Both the position numbers and the translations under genes were made by a program. A DNA stretch of 19,621 bases from Proteobacteria bacterium UBA6921 (GTDB lineage Bacteria; Pseudomonadota; Gammaproteobacteria; SG8-11), in NCBI GenBank assembly GCA_002450895.1, contig DKAR01000159.1, positions 1 through 19,621 on the forward strand, given 5' to 3'. Shown one piece after another: positions 7,570 through 14,865 of the stretch. The notes under the pieces were generated by a model. The model searched no databases. It was given only the letters and a program-made list of their open reading frames with translations, and was not told where the DNA came from. The first letter of the stretch is position 1; the number at the start of each line of letters is the position of its first letter.

Positions 7570-8739
7570 ATGCGGTCGACAGGAGTGGTATTGCTCATTG
7601 TATTGGGGCTCGTTCCGGCGGGAGTCTTTGCCGCGCCCGTTGCCTTGCATTATGCCGGCATCGCCTTTTTGAACAATGGCGGATCCACGGACGCGTTATT
7701 CCCGCTGACCCGTGCTCTCGTCAAGGAAACCACAACAGATCAAAAACGATCCGTGCTTGAGCGCGCGCTGCTGGAGAAAGTTCGCGCCGTCCGGAATCCC
7801 TCGTTTACCTTGTCCGAAGAGATGGGTGATTTTCGCGACGAGGCTCAGGCGTTATCGCTCGCGTTTGCCGTGGATTGGGAAAACGTGGCGGTCGAAAAAA
7901 TCGCATCCCGTTACAAGACCGTCGTGGATTTGCACGCCGTCATCCTGATCGTCGATTTTACAAGGCTAAAAGTCATTGGTTCGTTTCCCGTCGCGATCCA
8001 GCTGATTGACACGCGAGCGGCAGCGCCAACCGACGCTGACAAGCTGAAACTGCTGCGTGATCTCTACCTCACGGATCAGTACGACGTGAATATTTTCTCG
8101 GAGTACGCACGCACACTCGCAGATGTGGAAGTCAAACGGAACTACGGCGGCTACATCCGGGTCACGCAGGTCAAGGTTGAAGACAAGGCGTTGCCGATGC
8201 TTCCGGACGCCTCGCCTGCGGGGCGCTCCAGTTTCGAGACGTTTGTGGCGAATTCCTTCAGCAAGTTGCTGGCGAAAAATCAGAAGGTGAGCTTCCTCCC
8301 GTATTCCAAAGGGCAGGCCATCGGGCAAAAGATGTCGGCGGTGTTCGCTAATGGCGACGTGTACAACCTCGAAATCCCGCCGGCGGATTTTTCTGTCGAG
8401 ATCGATGTGCGCGGATTCAAAAAAGTGGAGCTTGGAAAAAACAATATAAAAAGCGCTTGGGTCTACGGCAGCTACATCAATCTCGGTATCTACGAATCGC
8501 TCACGCGGCATGCGTATCTGGACCAGCGCTTTAAGTACGGTGTGGTCAAGGAGATGTCGGCGGGCACGGAATACGTTGATGACTGGACTCTGTTCCAGGA
8601 ATCCCTGTTCACGCTGTTCGATCAGTTGACCCGGCAATTTTCCGCGCCGAACCGTGACTGGATCGAGGAGGCCGCCGGCACGTCCGACGTGATGCCGAAG
8701 TTAAAGACACTGAATCAGAAACTGGCCAGCTTTCGATAA
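7570..8739 (+). CDS. Exported protein of unknown function, first gene of the four-gene exported operon
   Basis: A 389-residue protein from the ATG at 7570. A signal peptide is clear: MRST, then a hydrophobic run, then GVFA before APVAL, with cleavage near residue 21. The mature part is mixed alpha/beta and soluble-looking, with no further membrane segment and no Cys-based motif. I recognise no family. Its opening (LHYAGIAFLNNGG) and a late beta-then-helix pattern resemble the loose style of TolB-N/CsgG-like folds, but that is only impression. The longer frame from a GTG at 7414 is rejected because it buries the signal peptide. It is followed by the next gene after 28 bases, and the four genes share strand, spacing and export signals, so they are probably one transcript. 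A periplasmic or outer-membrane location is inferred. Confidence 0.8.
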   Translation: MRSTGVVLLIVLGLVPAGVFAAPVALHYAGIAFLNNGGSTDALFPLTRALVKETTTDQKRSVLERALLEKVRAVRNPSFTLSEEMGDFRDEAQALSLAFAVDWENVAVEKIASRYKTVVDLHAVILIVDFTRLKVIGSFPVAIQLIDTRAAAPTDADKLKLLRDLYLTDQYDVNIFSEYARTLADVEVKRNYGGYIRVTQVKVEDKALPMLPDASPAGRSSFETFVANSFSKLLAKNQKVSFLPYSKGQAIGQKMSAVFANGDVYNLEIPPADFSVEIDVRGFKKVELGKNNIKSAWVYGSYINLGIYESLTRHAYLDQRFKYGVVKEMSAGTEYVDDWTLFQESLFTLFDQLTRQFSAPNRDWIEEAAGTSDVMPKLKTLNQKLASFR

Positions 8740-8767
8740 CACGAAAACAAGAACAGGAGCCCAAACG

Positions 8768-9892
8768 ATGGGAAGGATGACTCTGGGTACGGTATTGCGC
8801 CACTCGATGCTCGCGGTGGTGGTGGCAAGCGGGTTGATGATCGGCGTATCAGCGGCGCCAGTGGCGGAAACCAGCGGCACGGCGACGATCACATACAGTA
8901 CCGGCGCGTTTTCCTCAACGCCTTCGGAGCAGTCGCGCAAGGAAGCCATCGATCAGGCCAGGAAAAATGCGTGGGAGCGCTACACGGCGGGATTCGATGC
9001 GGGAAAGATGCGCAGCTATCGCACGATAGCGCCGGATATTCTCAAGTCGCTGGATTCCTACATCGTGGACTATCGCATTGTCGACGAACGCATCGACAAA
9101 ACGGCGCGCCAACTGACGCTGGTGGTATCCATCGCGGTCAATCAGGCCGCGTTTGACGCCAAGCTTGCCGAAGTCTCAAAGGCGGGCGCACAACTGACCG
9201 GCGATGGCAGCACCATCGCGTTCCTGTTTGTGGCGCGCCAGGTGGCATCGTCGAAGTCGTTCGACGAGAAGCGAACGAACATCGAAGTGAAAGAAGGTGC
9301 CAGGGATGAGTCGCGCACGGGCAAGGGGAACATCAACAACGCGGCCGCGACCTCGGATTACAAAACCATCAACAAAGTCACTTCCGGTGGCAGCGTCGAG
9401 CGCAAGGCGGATGAAGTCGCCTATCTGATGCGCAGTTCCTCCGACGTCGAAACCAGCATGAAGGAAGTGCTTGGCGTCGCCGGATTTGAAACGACGTCGT
9501 ATGAGGACGTCGTAACGACCTGTGGTGGTCCCGAGGCGAACAAGATTCGCGCCGAATTTGCCAAGGCGGATGAAATCTCCCGCGAGTCGCGGGCCAGTGC
9601 CATCAAGGGTGCCAGGGACTGTGAGGCGCGCTACTTCGCGCTCGGCACGATGGATGTGGGGCTTCCCGATACCGATCCGGTGACCGGCAACATGCGCGTC
9701 GCGGTAAAAGTGCGCGGCCAGGTATGGAACATCGAAAAGAAATTGCCGCGTGAAGTCGCGACCGTCGCGCCGACCCAATTCGTCGGGCTCGGACCGAGTG
9801 CCGACGTGGCCAGCACGAATGCGTTGAACAAGGCGGCCAAGGAAGCGGCGCAAATCATTGTCAATCAACTCAACGCCAAGGGACTCGAGTAG
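8768..9892 (+). CDS. Exported protein, possibly FlgT/CsgG-like
   Basis: A 374-residue protein with a signal peptide (hydrophobic run, then GVSA before APVAE; cleavage near residue 29). AGGAG sits just upstream of the ATG. Residues about 33-135 have the pattern of the amino-terminal domain of FlgT-like proteins: a helix with regular Ala (RKEAIDQARKNAWERY), a segment ending YIVDYRIVDERID, then a beta strand LTLVVSIAVN. A polar, charged, probably flexible stretch (about 160-215) follows. The last third (ARYFALGTMDVGLPD, then VAVKVRGQVWNIEK, then an Ala-rich terminal helix) resembles the CsgG/LpoB-type half, but weakly. It has only two mature Cys (about 257 and 282). Cellular role unknown; it may be a structural partner of the CsgG-like protein encoded two genes later. 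Confidence 0.75.
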   Translation: MGRMTLGTVLRHSMLAVVVASGLMIGVSAAPVAETSGTATITYSTGAFSSTPSEQSRKEAIDQARKNAWERYTAGFDAGKMRSYRTIAPDILKSLDSYIVDYRIVDERIDKTARQLTLVVSIAVNQAAFDAKLAEVSKAGAQLTGDGSTIAFLFVARQVASSKSFDEKRTNIEVKEGARDESRTGKGNINNAAATSDYKTINKVTSGGSVERKADEVAYLMRSSSDVETSMKEVLGVAGFETTSYEDVVTTCGGPEANKIRAEFAKADEISRESRASAIKGARDCEARYFALGTMDVGLPDTDPVTGNMRVAVKVRGQVWNIEKKLPREVATVAPTQFVGLGPSADVASTNALNKAAKEAAQIIVNQLNAKGLE

Positions 9893-9898
9893 TCGAGT
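9883..9898 (+). repeat. Short stem-loop at the end of the second exported gene
   Basis: ACTCGA (9883-9888) and TCGAGT (9893-9898) form a perfect 6-bp inverted repeat around GTAG, overlapping the TAG stop codon. No T-run follows, so it is unlikely to terminate; in RNA it could act as a processing or stability element just before the well-translated third gene. Confidence 0.4.
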
Positions 9899-9923
9899 GA
9901 AATCAACACCAAGGAGAAGCAAC

Positions 9924-10628
9924 ATGAAAAGTAAAACGATAGGAAAAGTAACCGCCACCGCGGCAGTCATTGGGTCACTGCTTGGCGGCGTCACACTAAC
10001 TTCGCACGCCTGGGATCTGCCGTCGCTCGGTGGCGGAAAGAAAGGCGAGCAAAAGGCCGTCAATACGGATGCTGTGATGGAAGGCCACAATAAACTGTTG
10101 CTGCGCACTCAGACGACATTGCAAAGCCTCCTTTCCGCGCAGGAGCACGCCTTCCTCGCGCTAGGGTTGAAGGAGAAAGCGGACGAAGCGAAAGCGCTCG
10201 GCGAGCAACTGAAGTCGGGCAACACCGTGAGCAAGGATGCCCTCGAACGCATCGTGAAGTTCACCGAAAAGAGCGACAAGGAAATCCTCGCGGCGATGGA
10301 CAAGAACAAGCAACTCGACGATCAGGGCAAAACCGAATTCAGTGTTGCGATTGTCGACTATGCCGTCGGAACCGCGGCGGGATCCAAACTGGTCCCCGAG
10401 TACAAAGACTGGGCGAGCAGCGCTGCGGACACGATGGGAGAAATGAAGACGCAGCCCGTCGAGCTGAACAAATTCCGCAGCAATATCGCGCCCGGGCTGT
10501 ATGTGTCGGCACAGATGCCCAAGCTGGGACAGAGCTGGGCCGGGACCAGCACGTCGCTGATTTCGTATGCCAAGAGCAACAACATCGACACCAGCAAGGC
10601 GCAGGCCGCACTGCCCGGCGATCTGTAA
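9924..10628 (+). CDS. Small exported helical protein of unknown function, third gene of the operon
   Basis: A 234-residue protein with a clear signal peptide (MKSKTIGK, hydrophobic run, TSHA; cleavage near residue 29). AAGGAG seven bases before the ATG is the best ribosome-binding site in the operon. The mature protein is Lys/Ala/Glu-rich and predicted largely helical, with segments such as LLRTQTTLQSLLSAQEHAFLAL and LKEKADEAKALGEQL that suggest a helical bundle. It has no Cys and no recognisable catalytic motif, and I know no family for it. Stem-loops flank the gene on both sides (9883-9898 and 10641-10674), and with the strong Shine-Dalgarno this hints that it is made in greater amount than its neighbours. 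A periplasmic binding or structural subunit is a guess. Confidence 0.8.
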   Translation: MKSKTIGKVTATAAVIGSLLGGVTLTSHAWDLPSLGGGKKGEQKAVNTDAVMEGHNKLLLRTQTTLQSLLSAQEHAFLALGLKEKADEAKALGEQLKSGNTVSKDALERIVKFTEKSDKEILAAMDKNKQLDDQGKTEFSVAIVDYAVGTAAGSKLVPEYKDWASSAADTMGEMKTQPVELNKFRSNIAPGLYVSAQMPKLGQSWAGTSTSLISYAKSNNIDTSKAQAALPGDL

Positions 10629-10640
10629 TCTTGTTTGAAC

Positions 10641-10674
10641 GTCCGCTCCTGGTCGTCGATGTATGGGAGCGGAC
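10641..10674 (+). repeat. Strong stem-loop between third and fourth operon genes
   Basis: A perfect 9-bp inverted repeat, GTCCGCTCC at 10641-10649 and GGAGCGGAC at 10666-10674, begins 12 bases after the stop of the third gene. The following bases (TCTCCGTTG) are not a T-run, so it looks like an attenuator or a 3'-end-protecting hairpin rather than a full terminator. It buries the ATG at 10663, which argues against that codon as the start of the next gene. Confidence 0.6.
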
Positions 10675-10722
10675 TCTCCGTTGAAGACGATGAGCCGCAC
10701 GCACACGAAAGGTCGCGCACAA

Positions 10723-11985
10723 ATGAACTCCATTAAGGGATGCCTGAAGGTATTGGGTTTGATTGCAATGTCCCTGACTGCGATGCGCGCATGGTGCGGT
10801 GTTGAATACGTCACGATCGAAGGTGTGGGCAGCGGCGCTACGATGAACGCCGCTGTCTGGGGCGCATTGACTCAGGCCGTCACGCAGGTGAATGGAATCG
10901 CCGTTGCCGCCAAAGCAGAATTGACGCTGCGCAACATGGAACTCGCGCCGAGCCCGATGGATGCGATGGCCGAGGGAATGAACGAGCGGCTGAGTTCGGC
11001 GACGCGGGGCCTCGTGCAGAGCTACCGGGTGCTTGAGAAAGGCAAGGATCCCGCGCGCCCCAATTTGTGGGCCGTGCGTGTTTCCGCGCAAATTGCACAT
11101 TTTGAAGAGGATGAACAATCGCACCGGATACGATTGGCGATCATGCCGTTCCGGATTCGCGAGGGTCTCGTGCACGGGAATGCCGCCCAGTACGAACGCA
11201 TTCTCACCGACAATCTCACCGCCTACCTGACCCACACGCGAAAATTCGCGGTGCTTGATCGCGACTACATAAACGAACGTGGCATTGAGCTGGATACCAT
11301 CCGTCGCGGCATCATGCCTGTGGAGGAGCTGGCTCGGCTCGGCAACAAACTCGCTACTGACTACATGATTGTCGGGACCATTGAAGAAGTGACGCTCAAT
11401 ACCACCACACAAACGTTACCGGCCACCGGACAGAAGATTACCAATGCCGAAGAAGGTGCGCGAATCTCCTACCGCGTGGTGGATGTCGCTACCGGACAGA
11501 TCAAGTACGCCAACGATTATGATCACATCGACGCTATCGCGTCCGGCAAGTCGGACCTGGGTCGGGCCGCAAAGCGTGCCGGCCTGGGCATCGGCGATGT
11601 CATCATCAATGCCATCTTTCCGGTGCGCATCGAAGCCGTCGATTCAGATTACGTCTACCTCGGCAGCGGCGGACTGGCAGTCAAGAAAGGTGAACGGTAT
11701 CGATTGATCGCGCTTGGCGATTTGCTACGGGATTCCTACACTGGCGAGAGCCTCGGCAACACGGAGCGCGATGTGGGCATGATCGAAGTTGTCGACGTTC
11801 AGGCCAAACAGTCACGCGCGCGGATCGTTAAATCCAGTCTCGATGTTCGCAAGGATTTTGAACCTGGCAAATTTATCGTGCGCGCAGTGACTCGCAATGC
11901 AAACCAGCCGGCGATGAAAGAAACCGCTCAAACGGCGAACGACAAAGCCGACGCGTTGGAAAAATCATCAGACAAGGAATGGTGA
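10723..11985 (+). CDS. FlgT/CsgG-like exported protein, fourth gene of the operon
   Basis: A 420-residue protein from the ATG at 10723, which has AAAGG upstream and begins a signal-like hydrophobic segment (residues about 8-21). Residues about 27-120 match the FlgT amino-terminal pattern: GVGSGATMNAAVWGALTQAV, then SSATRGLVQSYRV, then LWAVRVSAQI. Residues about 125-285 are CsgG-like: RLAIMPF, KFAVLDRDYINE, ELARLGNKLATDYMIVGTI, and YRVVDVATGQIKYAND. Residues about 300-370 form a small beta domain (YVYLGSGGLAVKKGERYRLI, then VGMIEVVDVQAKQSRARIV) like the FlgT carboxyl domain. FlgT belongs to the flagellar H-ring of Vibrio and CsgG is the curli secretion channel; this protein could be a ring or scaffold subunit at the outer membrane. 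The tail is polar. Cys25 is near the cleavage region but not in a canonical lipobox. The ATGs at 10663 and 10690 are less likely, the former lying in a hairpin. Confidence 0.8.
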   Translation: MNSIKGCLKVLGLIAMSLTAMRAWCGVEYVTIEGVGSGATMNAAVWGALTQAVTQVNGIAVAAKAELTLRNMELAPSPMDAMAEGMNERLSSATRGLVQSYRVLEKGKDPARPNLWAVRVSAQIAHFEEDEQSHRIRLAIMPFRIREGLVHGNAAQYERILTDNLTAYLTHTRKFAVLDRDYINERGIELDTIRRGIMPVEELARLGNKLATDYMIVGTIEEVTLNTTTQTLPATGQKITNAEEGARISYRVVDVATGQIKYANDYDHIDAIASGKSDLGRAAKRAGLGIGDVIINAIFPVRIEAVDSDYVYLGSGGLAVKKGERYRLIALGDLLRDSYTGESLGNTERDVGMIEVVDVQAKQSRARIVKSSLDVRKDFEPGKFIVRAVTRNANQPAMKETAQTANDKADALEKSSDKEW

Positions 11986-11988
11986 TCT

Positions 11989-12004
11989 CCGCTTGAGTGA
12001 GCGG
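11989..12004. terminator. Possible weak bidirectional terminator hairpin
   Basis: CCGCT and AGCGG form a 5-bp stem (six with a G-T pair) around a short loop, in the 40 bases between the convergent stops of the FlgT/CsgG-like gene and the methyltransferase. There is no T-run on either side, so termination is uncertain. Confidence 0.3.
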
Positions 12005-12025
12005 TGAAAAGAATCAGGCGACGAC

Positions 12026-12829
12026 TTACTTTTCCACAGTGGCGCGAACGGCCCAAGCGCGTGCGACCATCGAAAGCGTTCCATCCGCAGACTCGGGGAT
12101 CCGTTCGCGCAAGCGGTCACGTAAGCGGGTACGTGCTTCCTCGTTCAATGACATTACATACGACGGGGCCGGACCCTGCCCGCCGAGAAACGGTTGCCAG
12201 AAGTCATCGAAGTCGGAAAACGATGTGTTTACGTCGATGGGTGCGACATCAATGGAATTCAACTTCGCGCTCGCGAACAGCTGCGACAACGGTCCCGGAC
12301 GGCAAAGCGGAAAACGGTTTCCTTCATCCAGCGACACCGCAGCAGGATTCATCTCAATGGCGGCATCCCAGAAATACCGCATGAATTCCATTTTGTTGGC
12401 GTAATCCCAAACATAGGCTGCGACGGTACCGCCATTTTTCGTCACGCGTGCCATTTCGTTCAGCGCAGCATGTTGGTCCGGAACAAAATTCAACACCAGG
12501 GCGGAAACGACAACATCGACTGACGAATCGTTGAGTGGAATTTCAGTCGCACTTCCAGCGTGCAGCGCCACCTGATTCGCGAGGTTCTGCCGCGCGGTTT
12601 CGAGAAAGCCCGGGGAGGGTTCGACACCGGCCACCGAAACGGCAGAGCATCGGTCGACGATGGCCGCGCACAACGCGCCGGTTCCACAACCAACATCAAG
12701 CCACGCCTGACCGGCGGGCAGGTTCAGCCAGGAGAGAAATGGTCCCGCGACCTGCCGGCTCCATCGACCCACATAGCGCTCGTAGGGATTTCCCCGTTCC
12801 CAGGTATCCGACGTGTCTTTTCTATCCAT
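12026..12829 (-). CDS. Class I SAM-dependent methyltransferase
   Basis: A 267-residue protein with the Rossmann methyltransferase signature: motif I WLDVGCGTGAL (about 43-53), an acidic residue ending the second strand (VAGVEPSPGF), a motif resembling SATEIPLNDSSVDVVVSALV, and NEMARVTKNGGTVAAYVWD. The amino end (ERYVGRWSRQVAGPFLSWL) is typical of ubiE-like small-molecule methyltransferases. The substrate cannot be read from the sequence; a quinone, a lipid or another small metabolite are all possible. The ATG at 12829 is preceded by ACGGAG. The small membrane protein gene ends 97 bases upstream on the same strand, so co-transcription is possible but not required. It converges with the exported-protein operon. 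Confidence 0.88.
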   Translation of the reverse strand: MDRKDTSDTWERGNPYERYVGRWSRQVAGPFLSWLNLPAGQAWLDVGCGTGALCAAIVDRCSAVSVAGVEPSPGFLETARQNLANQVALHAGSATEIPLNDSSVDVVVSALVLNFVPDQHAALNEMARVTKNGGTVAAYVWDYANKMEFMRYFWDAAIEMNPAAVSLDEGNRFPLCRPGPLSQLFASAKLNSIDVAPIDVNTSFSDFDDFWQPFLGGQGPAPSYVMSLNEEARTRLRDRLRERIPESADGTLSMVARAWAVRATVEK

Positions 12830-12926
12830 GATTGCGCTCCGTTATGTGGAGTAATGTCCACAGCCTTCCTAAAATGTAATGGCACGTCTGTCGAATTTTA
12901 TCGCCAGTGTGAGAGAGTTCAGAATA

Positions 12927-13274
12927 TCAATGCCCATCCGCGCCGCTGTCACCTGCAGAGCCGTGTGTATTGCTGTGTGAATAAAATTCATCGGTTCGGG
13001 AATCGTCGTATTTCTTTTGTTCTTCGTATTCGAATGAATTTTGTCTGATCCCGCTTTGGGCCTCTGACGAAATAACAAAGCTGGCAAAGTGTTGAACCAC
13101 GAAACCGAAACTGAACGCACATCCGATCGTGAGCGCGGCCCAATAGCCGTAGGGATGCTCCCACGTTCTAAACCGAGAACCACCAACGACAATTCCGAAG
13201 ATCATTCCGACGGCAAATGCCCACCAGAATGCCCGGTCCAGAATTACTTTGTGTCGGGTTTGAGCTCCTGTCAT
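12927..13274 (-). CDS. Small two-helix membrane protein, hypothetical
   Basis: A 115-residue protein with two likely membrane helices (about 15-32, FWWAFAVGMIFGIVVGG; about 44-69, YWAALTIGCAFSFGFVVQHF) and a polar tail rich in Ser, Asp, His and Gly. AAGGA lies about nine bases before the ATG. No family recognised. An alternative minus-strand frame at 12869-13192 overlaps it but is less hydrophobic and has no better start. The coding call rests on the ribosome site and the membrane pattern, so it is moderate. Confidence 0.55.
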   Translation of the reverse strand: MTGAQTRHKVILDRAFWWAFAVGMIFGIVVGGSRFRTWEHPYGYWAALTIGCAFSFGFVVQHFASFVISSEAQSGIRQNSFEYEEQKKYDDSRTDEFYSHSNTHGSAGDSGADGH

Positions 13275-13313
13275 AGCCCACGTCCTTGGCGTGCAGTACG
13301 GTTTTCAGCAGTC

Positions 13314-13337
13314 GCCCCACCTGTTCAGGTGTTGGGC
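13314..13337. repeat. Interrupted palindrome between barrel gene and small membrane gene
   Basis: CACCTG-TT-CAGGTG (13318-13331) is a perfect inner palindrome. It is extended by GCCC (13314-13317) against GGGC (13334-13337) with a two-base bulge, giving about ten pairs. It lies 40 bases upstream of the small membrane protein start and about 55 bases past the barrel-gene stop in the minus direction. It could be an operator for the former or a terminator hairpin for the latter, although no T-run follows. Confidence 0.45.
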
Positions 13338-13391
13338 AAGCCGCTCAAACTGGCAAGACCGGTTTCATGAGAATCCCGGCGTACGCGACAA

Positions 13392-14681
13392 TCAAAACTC
13401 AAGCCGCGCGCCCAGCGTAAATTGCTTTCGGTCCAGATCCTTGTAGCCCGCCACGCGTTCATAGTCGAAGAAGGCCATCCAGCCCTGAGCAAATACACCA
13501 ACGAAGGAAATACCGATGTTGTAGTAGTCGCGATCCGGTTTGTCGCCGGTCAGTTTGTACTCGGTGTTATCGGTATCGAGAACAAACGAGGTCGTTACTT
13601 CTTGCGGGTCATCCTTGAATTCATGCGCCCATTCGACTCGAAATTGCGGCACGAGCACAGCGGCGGGAGTGCTGATAGCGACGCTCAGCCCGAGGCCGAG
13701 ATTGGTCGTCAATGACTGGCTGTCGTCAATGGAGACGTTCATCTCCAATCCATTGTTGTTTTTGTCCGCCTCGGTGTAGTCGTCCAGTTTTGAGCGCGTA
13801 TACGTTGTACGAAAACGTGGCGACAGGGTCAGTGCATTCTTGTTGATCTCGAATCCGAATCCAACGCTCGCCATCAACTGTGTACCGTCTGTGTTGCCGA
13901 CCGCCAGCACGTCCCGTTGAGCCTGTGTTCGCGTGGACTCTTGAAACACCGCGTTACGTGAAAATTCATAATCTCCAAATCGATATCCGAGGCTGCCCTC
14001 GACATACGCGCGATCGTTGAAATTGTGCGAAAGAAAGAACGTCACTCCGGACATGTTAGAGTCAATCGAGCCGGCGTTGGTTTGTGGAGTGAATGGTGTT
14101 CCGACGGCGACATCTGCATCAAAGGTAGAGCTTGTCTTCTGATAGTCGATGAAGCCGCCAAATACGGTTCGTGTCGTCGTGCGGTAGTCCATCCCGATTT
14201 CAAACGCAGTGGAATCCCCGCTAATGCCACGTTCGGCATCCGTCGTTTCGCGTGTTCGATCAAAAATGGAGCGGCGCCCATTGGCAAGAAAACTGAACGT
14301 TCCGATGTTGGTGGCGCCATCCTTGTTGGAACGGAGGTCGTCCATTTTCTCGGACGCTTCAAGCGACTTGTCGCGTGCTTGGGCCAGTGAACTCGCCTGG
14401 CTGCTCAACGGTTGGCTTGGATTGAGGGAGGACTCGCTGTCCCCGGAAACATTTGCTGTTCCGCTGCCTTCTGCGCATCGTGTGATCAGCGCTCCGGTTG
14501 CCGTGGCGCAGGTGCTCGTCAAGAACGTCTGGTAGGTCGCGTTCGACGCAAGAGCCGAAGTGAAGGGAACTCCAAGCCCGGCAATGAGTGTGGCACCTGC
14601 AACGGATCGTACAGTCCTTGTGCCAATGAGCCCATGATGACCAGCGCGTCTTTTTTCATTTCTCGTTTCGTTGCGTGGCAT
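13392..14681 (-). CDS. Autotransporter-type outer-membrane beta-barrel protein
   Basis: A 429-residue protein from the ATG at 14681, chosen because AAGGAGGAGGT (14685-14695) directly precedes it; the longer frame to 14726 lacks such a site. A long signal peptide with a basic amino end finishes near residue 45 (TSALA before SNATY). A Ser/Ala/Gln-rich linker (about 70-140) leads into a beta-barrel of roughly 280 residues with alternating strands: FEIGMDYRTTTRTVFGGFID, YVEGSLGYRFGDYEFSR, VGFGFEINKNALTLSPRFR. It ends with FTLGARLEF, whose final Phe is the BAM-recognition signature. The barrel resembles an autotransporter domain, but there is no long passenger, so it is a stand-alone barrel or has a very short passenger. 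Ligand or cargo unknown. The upstream region carries a sigma-70-like promoter and a palindrome placed like an activator site. Confidence 0.85.
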   Translation of the reverse strand: MPRNETRNEKRRAGHHGLIGTRTVRSVAGATLIAGLGVPFTSALASNATYQTFLTSTCATATGALITRCAEGSGTANVSGDSESSLNPSQPLSSQASSLAQARDKSLEASEKMDDLRSNKDGATNIGTFSFLANGRRSIFDRTRETTDAERGISGDSTAFEIGMDYRTTTRTVFGGFIDYQKTSSTFDADVAVGTPFTPQTNAGSIDSNMSGVTFFLSHNFNDRAYVEGSLGYRFGDYEFSRNAVFQESTRTQAQRDVLAVGNTDGTQLMASVGFGFEINKNALTLSPRFRTTYTRSKLDDYTEADKNNNGLEMNVSIDDSQSLTTNLGLGLSVAISTPAAVLVPQFRVEWAHEFKDDPQEVTTSFVLDTDNTEYKLTGDKPDRDYYNIGISFVGVFAQGWMAFFDYERVAGYKDLDRKQFTLGARLEF

Positions 14682-14770
14682 TGCACCTCCTCCTTGTCGC
14701 GATTTATGTAATACGAAGCGGCCCATGAAACGGCAGGGCGATGATCTCCGGGGTCTGAGCGGGAGGTGAA

Positions 14771-14799
14771 ATTATCCAACATGAGGTGCGGTATGACCA
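14771..14799 (-). promoter_or_regulatory. Candidate sigma-70 promoter of the barrel gene
   Basis: On the minus strand, TGGTCA (14794-14799) and GATAAT (14771-14776) are separated by exactly 17 bases and match the -35 and -10 consensus at 4/6 and 5/6 positions. Transcription would begin near 14764, giving an untranslated leader of about 80 bases before the ATG at 14681. Confidence 0.5.
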
Positions 14800-14825
14800 G
14801 CGCATCAGCCGATCATTGCGAGGTG

Positions 14826-14842
14826 TTGTGAATATGTCACAA
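14826..14842. promoter_or_regulatory. CRP-like palindrome upstream of the barrel promoter
   Basis: TTGTGA-ATATG-TCACAA is a perfect 6-bp inverted repeat with the TGTGA/TCACA half-sites of CRP family regulators. Its centre lies about 70 bases upstream of the predicted start point, a classic activator position. The spacer is five bases rather than the six of the E. coli CRP site, so the cognate factor may be a different CRP/FNR-family protein. Confidence 0.4.
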
Positions 14843-14865
14843 ATGGCGCCGATGCTCGGCGCCAT
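14843..14865. repeat. Perfect 10-bp hairpin next to the CRP-like site
   Basis: ATGGCGCCGA and TCGGCGCCAT pair fully around the three-base loop TGC. It directly abuts the CRP-like palindrome. In the minus direction it lies about 130 bases past the EamA stop and is followed by TTTGTGA, so it could terminate EamA transcription, although the T-run is poor. The GGCGCC cores could also bind a protein. Confidence 0.6.

Noticed and set aside
9176..10108. Minus-strand frame of 310 codons, and another at 10339-11412
   Set aside because: Both are antisense to the exported-protein operon, where signal peptides and ribosome sites support the plus strand.
12869..13192. Alternative minus-strand frame overlapping the small membrane protein
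   Set aside because: Its composition is not membrane-like and it has no better start; the frame at 12927-13274 has both a ribosome site and two hydrophobic helices.
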